A stretch of DNA of 48,852 nucleotides from Rhodothermales bacterium (GCA_028278205.1 JANQES010000076.1:1-48852), one strand, 5' to 3'. Shown: positions 26,211-34,513, counted from the stretch's first letter. Notes: generated by a model from the letters alone, not told the origin. Translations and numbers: made by a program.

Positions 26211-26924
26211 ATGACGGATCGACGCCTCATAGCCTGGGCCGTGGCTGCTGTTGCCGCCGTGGTGGCCTTCGGGGGATGCGGCCCGGTCAACCGGCTTCAG
26301 GACTGTGATTTCGACAATCATACTGCCGCCGTCGTTGTCACTGCGCCGCCGGCGCCGTTTCTTTCGGGGCGCGCCAATGTCTCTGCGATGGTGCCGGGGC
26401 GGGCGCCCATTCGCGCCGACCATTCGTCGCTCATGGTAGACCTCTCGGTGCTGGCTCCAACGAAACGCAGGCAGATCCGCGCCCGCATCGACAGCGCCTC
26501 GACGCATCTGGACGCCGCCGCGCGCATCACGCAAAAAACGCTGGCCGGCATGGCCCGCGACCTCGGCTGCCAGCCCATCGACGAGCCGGAATCAGCGGAT
26601 TATCTCCTCCACATCGACGTGCGCGACTACGGCTTTTTTATGAATCGCCTCGAATTCACCGACTTCTGGATCAGCGCCGACATGCACCTGATCGATCAGC
26701 GCGAAGGGCGCCGGGTCTGGGAGCGAAAGGTGCAAGAAATGATGCCGGCTTCGGATGTGATGGCAGGGCTGCACGTCACCCTGGGCTATCGCAACTACAA
26801 CCGCGTGGCTGCCTTCGCCGAGCTATCCGTCGAAGAAATGACCGCCGTGCTCGAACACGTCGCCGACGTCAACGCCGCCACGCTGACCGCCGCCCTCCTC
26901 AACGACGTCCTCGCCAGCCAGTAG
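26211..26924 (+). CDS. Lipoprotein, paralogue family member 3
   Basis: The protein is 237 residues with lipobox FGGC and the lipidated cysteine at 23. The family pattern is complete: NRLQDCDFDNHTAAVVV, then LDAAARITQKTL, ADYLLHIDVRDYGFFMNR and HLIDQREGRRVWERKVQE, and a C-terminal helix (LSVEEMTAVLEHVADVNAAT) that matches LSTDEMIVALEDLADFTAAH of member 2. Members 2 and 3 are therefore closest and probably arose by tandem duplication. Function is unknown; a periplasmic or surface role follows only from lipidation. The 146-base gap before it shows nothing I can call. Half of an octamer-word repeat follows the stop. Confidence 0.75.
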   Translation: MTDRRLIAWAVAAVAAVVAFGGCGPVNRLQDCDFDNHTAAVVVTAPPAPFLSGRANVSAMVPGRAPIRADHSSLMVDLSVLAPTKRRQIRARIDSASTHLDAAARITQKTLAGMARDLGCQPIDEPESADYLLHIDVRDYGFFMNRLEFTDFWISADMHLIDQREGRRVWERKVQEMMPASDVMAGLHVTLGYRNYNRVAAFAELSVEEMTAVLEHVADVNAATLTAALLNDVLASQ

Positions 26925-26930
26925 GTTGGT

Positions 26931-26961
26931 TGAGCCGGGGAGCCGGAGAATCGGGGAAGGA
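26931..26961 (+). repeat. Half element of the GAGTCGGG octamer family
   Basis: GAGCCGGGGAGCCGG and GAGAATCGGGGAAGG follow the stop of the third lipoprotein. The words match the arms at 12358 and 41411. No complementary arm is visible before the next gene at 26988. Confidence 0.5.
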
Positions 26962-26987
26962 AGACACTTTTCTGAACAATGGCGCCC

Positions 26988-27275
26988 TCAGGCTGGTTCG
27001 AACCGTTTGATGTGGATGTTCTTTGCATTCTTGCGGGCCTGTGCCAGATCAAAAGCATTTTGCAGACGCAACCACATTTCCGGGGTGCTGCCGAAAGCCA
27101 TCGAGAGACGCACTGCCATATCCGCAGAAACCCCGCTCTTGCCATGGATGAGGCGGGACAAGGTTGATCGGTTGACACCCAAACCCCTGGCGGCCTCGCC
27201 GATGCTCAGACCGAGCGGCTTGATGCACTCCTCCAAAACATATTCGCCGGGATGCGGCGGGTTATCCTTCGGCAT
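26988..27275 (-). CDS. HigA-family antitoxin, apparently without toxin
   Basis: The protein is 95 residues. HPGEYVLEECIKPLGLSIGE followed by AARGLGVNRSTLSRLIHGKS is the helix-turn-helix of HigA/VapI-type antitoxins, and the family tail (FGSTPEMWLRLQNAFDLAQA) is present. HigA normally binds and represses its own promoter and neutralises HigB, a ribosome-dependent RNase. No higB is visible: the 159 bases upstream contain only repeats and the downstream side is another gene. The gene may be a relic or a solitary regulator. AAGGAG lies 7 bases before ATG 27275, a strong ribosome site for this genome. Two small hairpins at 27310-27357 lie upstream. Confidence 0.85.
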   Translation of the reverse strand: MPKDNPPHPGEYVLEECIKPLGLSIGEAARGLGVNRSTLSRLIHGKSGVSADMAVRLSMAFGSTPEMWLRLQNAFDLAQARKNAKNIHIKRFEPA

Positions 27276-27309
27276 GGGTTTTCTCCTTGACGTTCCTGCG
27301 TCGATTCTC

Positions 27310-27357
27310 GGACGCGGGAGCGTCCGGTTCTGCATTCCCACGGAGGACCGTGGGAAC
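27310..27357. repeat. Paired small palindromes upstream of higA
   Basis: GGACGC-ggga-GCGTCC (27310-27325) and TTCCCACGG-agga-CCGTGGGAA (27335-27356) are two perfect hairpins with 4-base loops, 9 bases apart. The second resembles REP-type palindromes seen in many bacterial genomes. They could also act as a terminator of ruvB read-through or as part of the higA leader. Confidence 0.6.
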
Positions 27358-27400
27358 GAGCTTTTGAATGTGTTTAAGATGAGTTGTAGGGTTGAGAAAG

Positions 27401-27440
27401 AACTATAACACCAAAACACTATAACACCAAAACACTAACC
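27401..27440. repeat. Octamer-word run (AACACTAT/AACACCAA) ending in the ruvB stop
   Basis: The run AACTATAACACCAAAACACT is followed by a second copy, giving alternating octamers AACACTAT and AACACCAA. On the minus strand the ruvB stop TAG (27437-27435) is inside the word TAGTGTTT. A weak complementary left part (GTGTTTAAGATGAGTTGTAG near 27370) may form the other arm. The same words form the arms at 40106-40185. Confidence 0.65.
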
Positions 27441-29708
27441 CTTCCCAAACAAATCCCCCGTCTTGGCCGGTGGCTCAAGGCCGAAGTGGGCGTAGGAGCG
27501 CGGTGTGGCGATGCGGCCTCGGGCGGTGCGTTCGAGGTAGCCTTCCTGGATCAGGTACGGCTCGTAGACCTCCTCGATGGTGCCCGGATCTTCGCCGACC
27601 GAGACGGCCAGGTTCGACAGGCCCGTCGGGCCGCCGTTGAACTTTTCGATGAGCGTCATCAGGATGCGCGCGTCCATGTCGTCGAGGCCTTCTTCGTCGA
27701 CGTCGAGGGCGTTGAGGGCGTGGTCGGCGATGGCGCTGTTGATGCGCCCGTCGCTTTCGACCTCGGCGAAGTCGCGGGTGCGGCGCAGCAGGCGGTTGGA
27801 GATGCGCGGCGTGCCCCGGCTGCGGCGAGCGATCTCGAAAGCGCCCTCGTTGTCGATCTCGACGCCGAGGATGCGCGCCGAGCGCAGGACGATCATCTGA
27901 AGCAGGTTGGCCGTGTAATAATCGTAGCGAAAATCGATGCCGAAGCGGGCGCGCAGCGGCGCCGTCAAAAGCCCCTTGCGCGTGGTGGCCCCGACGAGTG
28001 TAAACGGCGGCAACGTGATCTTGACACTCCGGGCGTTCGGCCCCGAATCGATCATGATGTCGATGTGATAATCCTCCATCGCCGAATACAGATATTCCTC
28101 GACGATGGGGCTGAGCCGGTGGATCTCATCGATGAAAAGGACGTCGCCCTCGTTGAGGTTGGTCAGGATGCCGGCAATCGAGGCGGGTTTGTCGAGCACT
28201 GGGCCGCTGGTGGTGGTGATGCCCGCGCCCATCTCCTCGGCGATGATGTAGCCCAGCGTGGTGTTGTGATTAAACAACCCGTTGGCGACGAACGAATGCG
28301 TGCCGGGCACGACGAAGTCGAACGCCTCGGCCTCCGAGACGGTGGTCTCGGCCACGCGATCCCAGTAGATCAGACGGTTGGCGAGCGAGGCCAGCGTCCG
28401 GTATTCGGGTTCTTCGCGGATGGCCTCCGGAAGCAGCGACAGATAGCGCGCGATCTGCCGCCGCGTAGGCGTCCGGTCGTCCTGATCGACGTGTTTGAAG
28501 GCGTGCTCGACGGCGCGGCTGTGCGGCTGCGATTTGTGCAAGAGCGCCCGCAGCAACCCGTTGGCGCAGGGCACCTGATCGCTGCGGCTCCAGCCCCGGC
28601 TCCGGGCGATCCGGCGCTCTGCCAGCGCCCGCTTCTCGTCCAGCCTGAAGCCGACCGTCTCAAAGAAACGCGCCGCGTCTTCGCCGCCGATGAGCAGGCG
28701 CCACGGCGCCGCGCCCATCTCCTGCGCGTCGGTGCGATGCGCGATGACGCCGAGGTTGGCCAGCATCAGTTGCGTGTGCCGGGCCAACGCCTCGGCGCGC
28801 GTGCCGAGTTCGACGTAGCCGTCGGGCCAGACCGTTGCGGCGGCATCGAAGAGGCCCTGAAGAAAACTGATGACGACGTTGCGCGGGCTCTTCAGGATGG
28901 TTGCCGGAATGCCTTCCTCGTGCGCCTCGGCAGCGGCGACGCCCAGGCAATAGGCCGCGCCATCGTCCAGAACCGCCCCCCGCCCGGCCTGTCCGGCAGG
29001 CGACACCGCGAGTTCGAGGTTGGCCGGGTCGATCAGCGCCTGGCCGTCGCCGGAGGGTGCGGCGCGCGAGGCCTGTGTTTCGAGCGGCATCGGTGTTGGC
29101 GCGAAGGCTTCGGCCTGTCCGGCAGCGACAGCCTCGCGACGCCGGGGCGCGGCGTGCTGCGCGATGGTCTGCGGCGCCGTGCCCCACATGTCGAGGCCGC
29201 GACCGACGGCCACGTAGTCGTCCGTCGAGAGGGCGCCCAGTGGTTTCCAGCGGGGACCTTCGGGCGTGGCTACGAGCACCGGGTGATGCGGTGTGCCTTC
29301 GAGCGTGAAGCCGGCGCGCGTCCTCAGGCGGCGTGTTTCGACCCGTCCGCTGGCGTAGATGTGCGAGGTTTTCTCCAGACCGTGGACGCCGAAGACCTCC
29401 ACTTCCAGCGGGCGGCTTGTGTCTGGCCCCATGCCGTCGGGGATGAGTTCGTCGAAGACTACCCAGCCCTGGGAAGTCAGGATCAGGCTGTCGGGGGTGA
29501 TGCATTTGCCCAGGCCGGGCGGCCCGGAGAGCAGCACGTGATCGAGCGTTTCGCCGCGTTGCAGCGCCGCCGTCATAAACACGCGGAGGTTGTCTTTAAT
29601 CTTTTGCTGGCCGATGAACTCGTCGAGTGTCTGCGGCCGCAGCATTTTTTCGTAGTCCTCTTCCCGCCGGTTCAAGCCCGGCGTCAGCGCGCTGGATCGG
29701 GATTCCAT
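27435..29708 (-). CDS. Holliday junction branch-migration helicase RuvB, intein-containing precursor
   Basis: RuvB is the AAA+ motor that, with RuvA, drives branch migration in recombination and repair. The precursor is 757 residues: N-extein 1-68, intein 69-482, C-extein 483-757. The spliced product would be 343 residues, the normal RuvB length. The N-extein ends in Walker A GPPGLGK and the C-extein begins [10 protein letters not shown], so splicing rebuilds GKTT. Walker B is FIDEIHRL; sensor GATTRKGLL and the arginine-finger region [13 protein letters not shown] follow, and the winged-helix end ([11 protein letters not shown]) is present. Activity depends on splicing because the P-loop is interrupted. 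The stop lies in a repeat word. No ruvA or ruvC lies in the window. Confidence 0.95.
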   Translation of the reverse strand: MESRSSALTPGLNRREEDYEKMLRPQTLDEFIGQQKIKDNLRVFMTAALQRGETLDHVLLSGPPGLGKCITPDSLILTSQGWVVFDELIPDGMGPDTSRPLEVEVFGVHGLEKTSHIYASGRVETRRLRTRAGFTLEGTPHHPVLVATPEGPRWKPLGALSTDDYVAVGRGLDMWGTAPQTIAQHAAPRRREAVAAGQAEAFAPTPMPLETQASRAAPSGDGQALIDPANLELAVSPAGQAGRGAVLDDGAAYCLGVAAAEAHEEGIPATILKSPRNVVISFLQGLFDAAATVWPDGYVELGTRAEALARHTQLMLANLGVIAHRTDAQEMGAAPWRLLIGGEDAARFFETVGFRLDEKRALAERRIARSRGWSRSDQVPCANGLLRALLHKSQPHSRAVEHAFKHVDQDDRTPTRRQIARYLSLLPEAIREEPEYRTLASLANRLIYWDRVAETTVSEAEAFDFVVPGTHSFVANGLFNHNTTLGYIIAEEMGAGITTTSGPVLDKPASIAGILTNLNEGDVLFIDEIHRLSPIVEEYLYSAMEDYHIDIMIDSGPNARSVKITLPPFTLVGATTRKGLLTAPLRARFGIDFRYDYYTANLLQMIVLRSARILGVEIDNEGAFEIARRSRGTPRISNRLLRRTRDFAEVESDGRINSAIADHALNALDVDEEGLDDMDARILMTLIEKFNGGPTGLSNLAVSVGEDPGTIEEVYEPYLIQEGYLERTARGRIATPRSYAHFGLEPPAKTGDLFGKG
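28263..29504 (-). mobile_element. RuvB intein with degenerate homing endonuclease domain
   Basis: The 414-residue intein begins at Cys1 in [10 protein letters not shown] (block A). It has GTPHHPV at ~70-76 (block B, T and H for N-S acyl shift) and ends in [16 protein letters not shown] (blocks F and G, penultimate His and terminal Asn). The +1 residue is Thr, so all splicing residues are present. A LAGLIDADG-type region is recognisable at ~185-195 ([11 protein letters not shown]) and ~213-224 ([13 protein letters not shown]). The second motif has AA where Asp-Gly is expected, and the first lacks its acidic residue in the usual place, so the endonuclease is probably dead. An alanine/proline-rich segment (~103-180) fills the centre. 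Confidence 0.92.
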
Positions 29709-29816
29709 AAATGAGCTAGGCTGGGTCGGGGTCGGTTCAGAAAAGAGGCAAGCAGGGCGCGAGAGGGACGCTCCATGATACGCCGCGATGGTGACAAGGG
29801 TGTGTCACGGGGAGGC

Positions 29817-29898
29817 GATTTTGGATTTTGGATTGGGGATTTTGGATTGGTCTCAAGAGGCACCCGATCCAAAATCCAAAATCTAAAATCCAAAATCG
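29817..29898. repeat. GATTTTG-word hairpin without inner terminator (copy A4)
   Basis: The left arm at 29817-29850 (GATTTTG, GATTTTG, GATTGGG, GATTTTG, GATTGG) faces the right arm at 29866-29898 (GATCC, then AAAATCC/AAAATCT words). The loop is only 15 bases and contains GGCACCC (29859-29865). Unlike A1-A3 it has no GCCGCGC inner stem. It sits in the 382-base divergent gap between ruvB and the DUF3109-like gene, where a terminator would be harmful. The rest of the gap (29709-29816 and 29899-30090) holds a possible tiny gene at 29951-30037 and presumably both promoters. Confidence 0.85.
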
Positions 29899-29950
29899 GT
29901 AGCGAATGCAGAAACGGCGCAGTAAAGAAACCGGGGGTTTTACCCGATAA

Positions 29951-30037
29951 CTACGGCACGTCCCCGGACTTCTTCAGCGGTGGCTCTCCCCACAGGTCTC
30001 TCGCATCGAGGAGTACAATTCCCTGGATCTCGCCCAT
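29951..30037 (-). other. Possible 28-codon small gene
   Basis: A minus-strand frame starts at ATG 30037 with GGAGGG 5 bases upstream, an unusually good ribosome site here. It encodes MGEIQGIVLLDARDLWGEPP and ends KKSGDVP. The sequence looks protein-like but is too short to classify. It may be a remnant, a leader peptide of ruvB, or chance. Confidence 0.25.
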
Positions 30038-30090
30038 TGTGGCCCTCCGTAGTTGACAAACAGTTTTAGTAGCCCTACGTTTCAGGCATC

Positions 30091-30681
30091 ATGTTTGTAG
30101 TAGGAGACGCCCTCATATCGGACGACGTGCTCGACGCCCCGTTTGCGTGCAACCTCGGTGCCTGCCACGGCGCCTGCTGTGTCCAGGGCGATTCGGGGGC
30201 GCCGTTGGAGCCTGACGAACGCGCCGTGCTCGAAGCCCTCGTGCCACGCGTGCGCAAGTACATGCGTCCGGAAGCGCTCAAAGTCGTCAAACGCGAGGGG
30301 ATCTGGGAAGAAGTCGATCCCGGTGAATATGCCACCATGTGCGTCGGTAGTGCCGAGTGTGTCTTTGTCACCTACGAAGGGCCGGTGGCCAAGTGCGCCA
30401 TCCAGAAAGCGTATCAGGCCGGACGCATCGACTTTCCCAAGCCGCTTTCCTGCCATCTGTTTCCGCTGCGGATCGAACAGATCGGGGAGTACGAGGTAAT
30501 CAACTACAAACAGATCACGATGTGCGATTCGGCGCGTACCTTCGGCAGGCGGCGCGGGGTCGAACTCATCGATGCTTTGCAAGAAGCGCTCGTTCGTAAG
30601 TTTGGCGCGTCGTGGTTCGACGCTTTTCGGGAGGCGTGCAAAGAACGCCTCCAGGTGCTGAGTCCCGTCACCGGGCGATGA
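30091..30681 (+). CDS. DUF3109-like cysteine-rich protein
   Basis: This 196-residue, probably cytoplasmic protein has cysteines in a metal-binding layout: CNLGACHGACC (residues ~20-30), CVGSAECVF (~85-93), KCAIQ, SCHLFPLR (~128) and MCDSAR (~149). The pattern matches DUF3109, a family common in Bacteroidota and related to YkgJ-type zinc/iron-cysteine proteins. The biochemical role of the family is not established. ATG 30091 gives MFVVGDALISDDVL, the normal family start. The gene is 21 bases upstream of rpoN, so the two are probably one operon. Confidence 0.85.
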   Translation: MFVVGDALISDDVLDAPFACNLGACHGACCVQGDSGAPLEPDERAVLEALVPRVRKYMRPEALKVVKREGIWEEVDPGEYATMCVGSAECVFVTYEGPVAKCAIQKAYQAGRIDFPKPLSCHLFPLRIEQIGEYEVINYKQITMCDSARTFGRRRGVELIDALQEALVRKFGASWFDAFREACKERLQVLSPVTGR

Positions 30682-30702
30682 TCGAGAAGAACGGTAGTTC
30701 CC

Positions 30703-32211
30703 ATGCTTAATCTAAGGCAACAACTCAAGCTCCAGCAGAAGCTCTCGCCGCAGCAGATTCAATACATCAAGCTGCTGCAATTGCCCACGCTTGCGCTCGA
30801 ACAACGCATCAAGACCGAGCTCGAATCGAACCCGCTGCTCGAAGAAGGCCTCGAAGAAGAAGAAGAGGTCGTTACCCCCGACGAGCCAGTGCAGAATGAC
30901 GTTCAAGAGGCCGAGCAGGCCCAGGCCGAAGCCGAACAACCCGAAAAGATCGACAAAGAAGAAGAATACGATTGGGACGAACTCCTCGATAACTCCGACG
31001 ACCTCTACGGTTACAAAGCCCGCGTCGATAACTCCGACGAAGAAGACCGGCGCGAGTTGCCCATGCCCGCCCGCGTGAGCATGGCCGAGCACCTGCGCGA
31101 ACAACTCGCCTTCCTCAGCCTCGACACCCTCGAAGCGCTCATCGCCGATCAAATCATCGGCTCGATTGACGAAGACGGCTACCTCCGCCGCCCGCTCGAA
31201 TCGATCGTCGATGACATTATGTTCAACCACGGCGAGATGCTCACCGAAGAAGACGTCGAGCGCGTGCTCGGACGCATCCAGCGCCTCGAACCTGTCGGCA
31301 TCGCCGCGCGCGATTTGCGCGAATGCCTGCTCGTGCAACTCTCGGTCATGCCCGAAGACGTCGATGGCCGCGACATCGCCATCGGCATTCTGGAGAAGGC
31401 CTACAAAGCCTTCACTATGAAACACTTCGCCCAGATCAAGAAAAAACTGGGCATCGACGACCGCGGCCTCAAAGCCGGCTTCGACCTCATCCAACGCCTC
31501 GATCCCAAACCCGGCGAAGGCGAGTTCACGGCCCAGCAAAACTACATCACCCCCGACTTCACCGTCCGCTTCGACGAGGGCGATTTCATCATCATGCTCA
31601 ACGGGCGCAACGCGCCGCAACTGCGTGTGTCGAGGCAATACCGGACGATGTTGGAGCAACTCTCGGCGGAAAAGAAGCGAAAGCAAAAGCCCAAAAACGG
31701 CGTCAACGAAGAAACCCGGCAGTTCCTCAAAAACAAGTTCGAGTCGGCCCGGTGGTTTATCAACTCGATCAACCAGCGCCGCCACACCATGCTCAAGGTG
31801 ATGGAGGCCATCGTGGAGCTTCAGGAGGATTTCTTTAAATACGGCGAAGGCCACCTCCGCCCGATGATCCTCAAAGACGTGGCCGACATCATCCTGATGG
31901 ACATCTCGACGGTCAGCCGCGTGGTCAACGGCAAATACGTCCAGAGCGATTTCGGCGTTTACGAACTGAAATATTTCTTCTCGGAAGGCCTGACCACCGA
32001 AAGCGGCGAAGACGTCTCGAACAAAGAAGTCAAGGCCATCATCGAGAGCATCATCGAAAAGGAAGACAAGACCAAGCCGCTCTCGGATCAGAAGATCGCC
32101 CAGATGCTCGAAGGGCAGGGGTTCCAGATCGCCCGCCGCACCGTCACGAAGTACCGCGAGCAACTCAACATCCCGGTCGCGCGCCTGCGCAAGGAAATTG
32201 TCCTCAATTAG
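30703..32211 (+). CDS. RNA polymerase sigma-54 factor
   Basis: RpoN directs core polymerase to -24/-12 promoters and needs an AAA+ activator to open DNA. The 502 residues have region I (LKLQQKLSPQQIQYIKLLQL) and an acidic region II (EEGLEEEEE and EEYDWDELLDNSDD). The core-binding domain follows (REQLAFLSLDTLEALIADQI; LQRLEPVGIAARDLRECL), then the HTH (LKDVADIILMDISTVSRVVN) and the RpoN box ARRTVTKYRE at 477-486. It is complete. No enhancer-binding protein or clear -24/-12 promoter was seen in the window. The upstream neighbour is the DUF3109-like gene. The TAG stop is inside a perfect hairpin. Confidence 0.97.
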   Translation: MLNLRQQLKLQQKLSPQQIQYIKLLQLPTLALEQRIKTELESNPLLEEGLEEEEEVVTPDEPVQNDVQEAEQAQAEAEQPEKIDKEEEYDWDELLDNSDDLYGYKARVDNSDEEDRRELPMPARVSMAEHLREQLAFLSLDTLEALIADQIIGSIDEDGYLRRPLESIVDDIMFNHGEMLTEEDVERVLGRIQRLEPVGIAARDLRECLLVQLSVMPEDVDGRDIAIGILEKAYKAFTMKHFAQIKKKLGIDDRGLKAGFDLIQRLDPKPGEGEFTAQQNYITPDFTVRFDEGDFIIMLNGRNAPQLRVSRQYRTMLEQLSAEKKRKQKPKNGVNEETRQFLKNKFESARWFINSINQRRHTMLKVMEAIVELQEDFFKYGEGHLRPMILKDVADIILMDISTVSRVVNGKYVQSDFGVYELKYFFSEGLTTESGEDVSNKEVKAIIESIIEKEDKTKPLSDQKIAQMLEGQGFQIARRTVTKYREQLNIPVARLRKEIVLN

Positions 32212-32241
32212 ATTTTTTTGAAGGTGTTCAAAAAAATCTAA
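32208..32241 (+). terminator. Perfect hairpin at the rpoN stop codon
   Basis: TTAGATTTTTTTGAA (32208-32222), loop GGTG, and TTCAAAAAAATCTAA (32227-32241) form a 15-bp perfect stem. The TAG stop (32209-32211) is within the first arm. The stem is AT-rich, so it may end transcription only weakly. Its arm begins TTAGATTTT, like the protease hairpin and the GATTTTG words. Confidence 0.6.
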
Positions 32242-32327
32242 AGGTGGGACGAATCCTTTGTGAACCTGGCACGCAGGGGCTTGCATTTCGTATATTTACC
32301 GCCCCTTTAAACCGCTTTCGTCTTGCC

Positions 32328-33830
32328 ATGGAAGTACAATCGCTCGAACGCTACTTCGAACCGTTCCGCCGGCAGATCGTCGGGCAGGATCAACACTTCG
32401 AGACGCCCTACGGACAACGCCGCATCCTCTACGCCGACTGGACGGCCAGCGGGCGCCTCTACGCGCCGATTGAAGAAGCTCTTTACGAGCGCTTCGGGCC
32501 GTTCGTGGGCAATACGCACACCGAGACGAGCGTCACCGGCACGTCGATGACGAAGGCGTATCATCACGCGCGGCAGCTCATCAAACGCCACGTCAACGCC
32601 GCCCCCGACGACGTGCTCATCACGGCGTGTTCGGGCATGACGCGGGTGATCAACAAGTTGCAACGCATCCTGGGCCTGCGTATTCCTGAGCAGGCCCAGC
32701 GTTATTTTGACATGCCCGACGCCGAGCGCCCCGTCGTCTTTATCACCCACATGGAGCATCACAGCAACCACACCTCGTGGCTGGAAACTACCGCTGACGT
32801 AGAGTGGCTGCCGCCCGACGAGCAGGGCCTGGTCGATCCGGCCAGCCTCGCCGAAGCACTCGATAAATACAAGAATCGCCCGCTCAAGATCGGGGCCTTT
32901 ACGGCGTGCTCCAACGTCACCGGCATCCGCGCGCCCTACTACGAACTCGCCCGCCTGATGCACCAGCACGACGGCTATTGCTTCGTCGACTTCGCCGCGT
33001 CGGGGCCGTACGTAAAGATCGACATGCATCCGGAAGACCCGGAGGCGCGCCTCGATGCCATCTATTTCTCGCCGCACAAATTCCTGGGCGGCCCCGGCTC
33101 GGCGGCGGTGCTCATCTTCAACGCTTCGCTCTACAAAAACCGCGTGCCCGATCTGCCCGGCGGCGGCACCGTCAACTGGACCAACCCCTGGGGCGAGCAT
33201 AGCTATATCGACGACATCGAACTGCGCGAAGACGGCGGCACCCCGGCGTTTCTGCAAACCATCAAAACGGCGCTGGCCGTGCAGTTGAAGGACGACATGG
33301 GCACCGAGACGATGCTGGCCCGCGAGCACGAACTGCTGGCGCGCGCGCTGCCGGCGATGCGCGAGATCCCCGGCCTGCACCTGCTGGCCGATCATATCGA
33401 AGACCGCCTCGGCATTGTCTCGTTTTACGTCGAAGACATCCACTACAACCTGATCGTGCGGCTGCTCAACGACCGCTTCGGCATCCAGGTGCGCGGCGGG
33501 TGTTCGTGCGCCGGCACCTACGGCCACTACCTGCTCCACGTCAGCTTTGCCCATTCGCACCGCATCACCGACATGATCGAGCACGGCGACCTCTCAGCCA
33601 AACCCGGCTGGGTGCGCCTGTCGCTCCACCCGACGATGACCGACGCCGAACTCGACTTCGTCCTCGACGCGCTGGCCCAGACCGTCGAAAACATCGAAGC
33701 CTGGGGCGCGGACTACCATTACGATAAGTACACCAACGAATTCTCGCACCGCCGCGTCGCCGATCCCACCGAGGCGATGGTCGAAGGATGGTTCGACGTG
33801 CCGACGCCGGTGCCTGTTCGTACTGCGTAG
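32328..33830 (+). CDS. Class V aminotransferase / cysteine desulfurase-like protein
   Basis: This 500-residue PLP enzyme of fold type I has the Schiff-base lysine in FSPHKFLGGPGSA. It also has THMEHHSNHTSW (cofactor-stacking His) and CSNVTGIRAPYYELARL with FVDFAASGPYV (PLP-pyridine Asp). A cysteine-containing VRGGCSCAGTYGHYLL stretch sits at the place of the SufS/IscS catalytic cysteine loop. It could therefore be a desulfurase or lyase rather than a transaminase. At 500 residues it is longer than SufS (~410), with a C-terminal extension. No Suf or Isc partners are near. ATG 32328 is chosen over the earlier frame start at 32244. Its stop TAG is supplied by a repeat word. Confidence 0.85.
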   Translation: MEVQSLERYFEPFRRQIVGQDQHFETPYGQRRILYADWTASGRLYAPIEEALYERFGPFVGNTHTETSVTGTSMTKAYHHARQLIKRHVNAAPDDVLITACSGMTRVINKLQRILGLRIPEQAQRYFDMPDAERPVVFITHMEHHSNHTSWLETTADVEWLPPDEQGLVDPASLAEALDKYKNRPLKIGAFTACSNVTGIRAPYYELARLMHQHDGYCFVDFAASGPYVKIDMHPEDPEARLDAIYFSPHKFLGGPGSAAVLIFNASLYKNRVPDLPGGGTVNWTNPWGEHSYIDDIELREDGGTPAFLQTIKTALAVQLKDDMGTETMLAREHELLARALPAMREIPGLHLLADHIEDRLGIVSFYVEDIHYNLIVRLLNDRFGIQVRGGCSCAGTYGHYLLHVSFAHSHRITDMIEHGDLSAKPGWVRLSLHPTMTDAELDFVLDALAQTVENIEAWGADYHYDKYTNEFSHRRVADPTEAMVEGWFDVPTPVPVRTA

Positions 33831-33878
33831 TGCGTATTGCGTATTTCGTGGCACCCTTACGCACTACGCACTACGCAG
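33823..33878. repeat. Heptamer-word hairpin element (TGCGTAT family, copy 3)
   Basis: The left arm (33823-33850) is the words TGCGTAG, TGCGTAT, TGCGTAT, TTCGTGG. The right arm (33857-33878) is TTACGCAC, TACGCAC, TACGCAG. GGCACCC at 33850-33856 forms the loop. The aminotransferase stop TAG (33828-33830) lies inside the first word. Confidence 0.8.
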
Positions 33879-33950
33879 CAAAAGAGGGAAAACTTTGCAC
33901 AGCGCGGAAAGATTAGCAGGCGGCGAGGGCTTCGGGCCGGCGCTGTGTGT

Positions 33951-34033
33951 CGGGTAATTTCTACACGTCGCGGGTAATTATTTCCGATCAGGCTCTTCAA
34001 ACAGGGGTAAAAAATACCATTCAGGGGGTATTT
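33951..34033 (+). promoter_or_regulatory. Short direct and inverted repeats upstream of a small gene
   Basis: CGGGTAATT occurs at 33951-33959 and 33971-33979, 20 bases apart, on the same helix face to within a turn or two. AAATACC (34012-34018) and GGTATTT (34027-34033) form an inverted pair. They lie 100-190 bases before the gene at 34137 and could be regulator sites or leader structure. No named factor is implied. Confidence 0.3.
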
Positions 34034-34136
34034 CCGGGGTGAAATCGTAGCATTGGGGTTGGCGGGCGCGAGTTGGTCTGGTTTTTGGTCTTCATCCGGG
34101 TAGTTCTCCCCAGAAAATCAAACACCGGGGTTCATT

Positions 34137-34415
34137 ATGAAACCGCAGGCTTCATTCCGACCCGCCACGCCCCTTGCGCCGATGCCGTTGTTATTCGCGC
34201 GCTACGTCGCAGGGCAGATCGACGATCCGTTCTGGGATCAGTTCATGCAGGTGCTCGATGCCAACGAGACACCACCGGCTGAACGGCTGGCGCTGGCGGC
34301 ATTTTTGAATGATGCCTTTTTTGACCTGGGCCTCGATTCGGTTAAGATGCCACAATCCGAAGAGATGAAAGCATTATTGGCGGAAGTAGTCACGCCGCCG
34401 TCTACCGCGCACTAA
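34137..34415 (+). CDS. Small acidic protein, unknown function
   Basis: The 92-residue protein is not recognised. After a proline-rich start (MKPQASFRPATPLAPMPLL) it is mostly helical and acidic (FWDQFMQVLDANETPPAERL, then ALAAFLNDAFFDLGLDSVKM). The final part, GLDSVKMPQSEEMKALLAEV, superficially recalls carrier-protein or antitoxin tails, but no serine motif or binding site stands out. It is monocistronic: a repeat-rich gap precedes it and a strong terminator at 34514-34558 follows. ATG 34137 is the first good start; no clear ribosome site is visible. Confidence 0.55.
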   Translation: MKPQASFRPATPLAPMPLLFARYVAGQIDDPFWDQFMQVLDANETPPAERLALAAFLNDAFFDLGLDSVKMPQSEEMKALLAEVVTPPSTAH

Positions 34416-34513
34416 ACCTGTATCCCCATACAATAAAAGTAAAACTCCCTGCTGAGCCATAGATGACTTAAAAAGAGGGCGCCCTGAACTTGGGGATACG
34501 GATGGGCGTCTTC

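Noticed and set aside
32268..32300. Possible sigma-54 promoter (TGGCACG…TTGCA) upstream of the aminotransferase, just after rpoN
   Set aside because: The GG and GC elements are separated by 13 bases instead of the required 10, so it does not fit a -24/-12 promoter.
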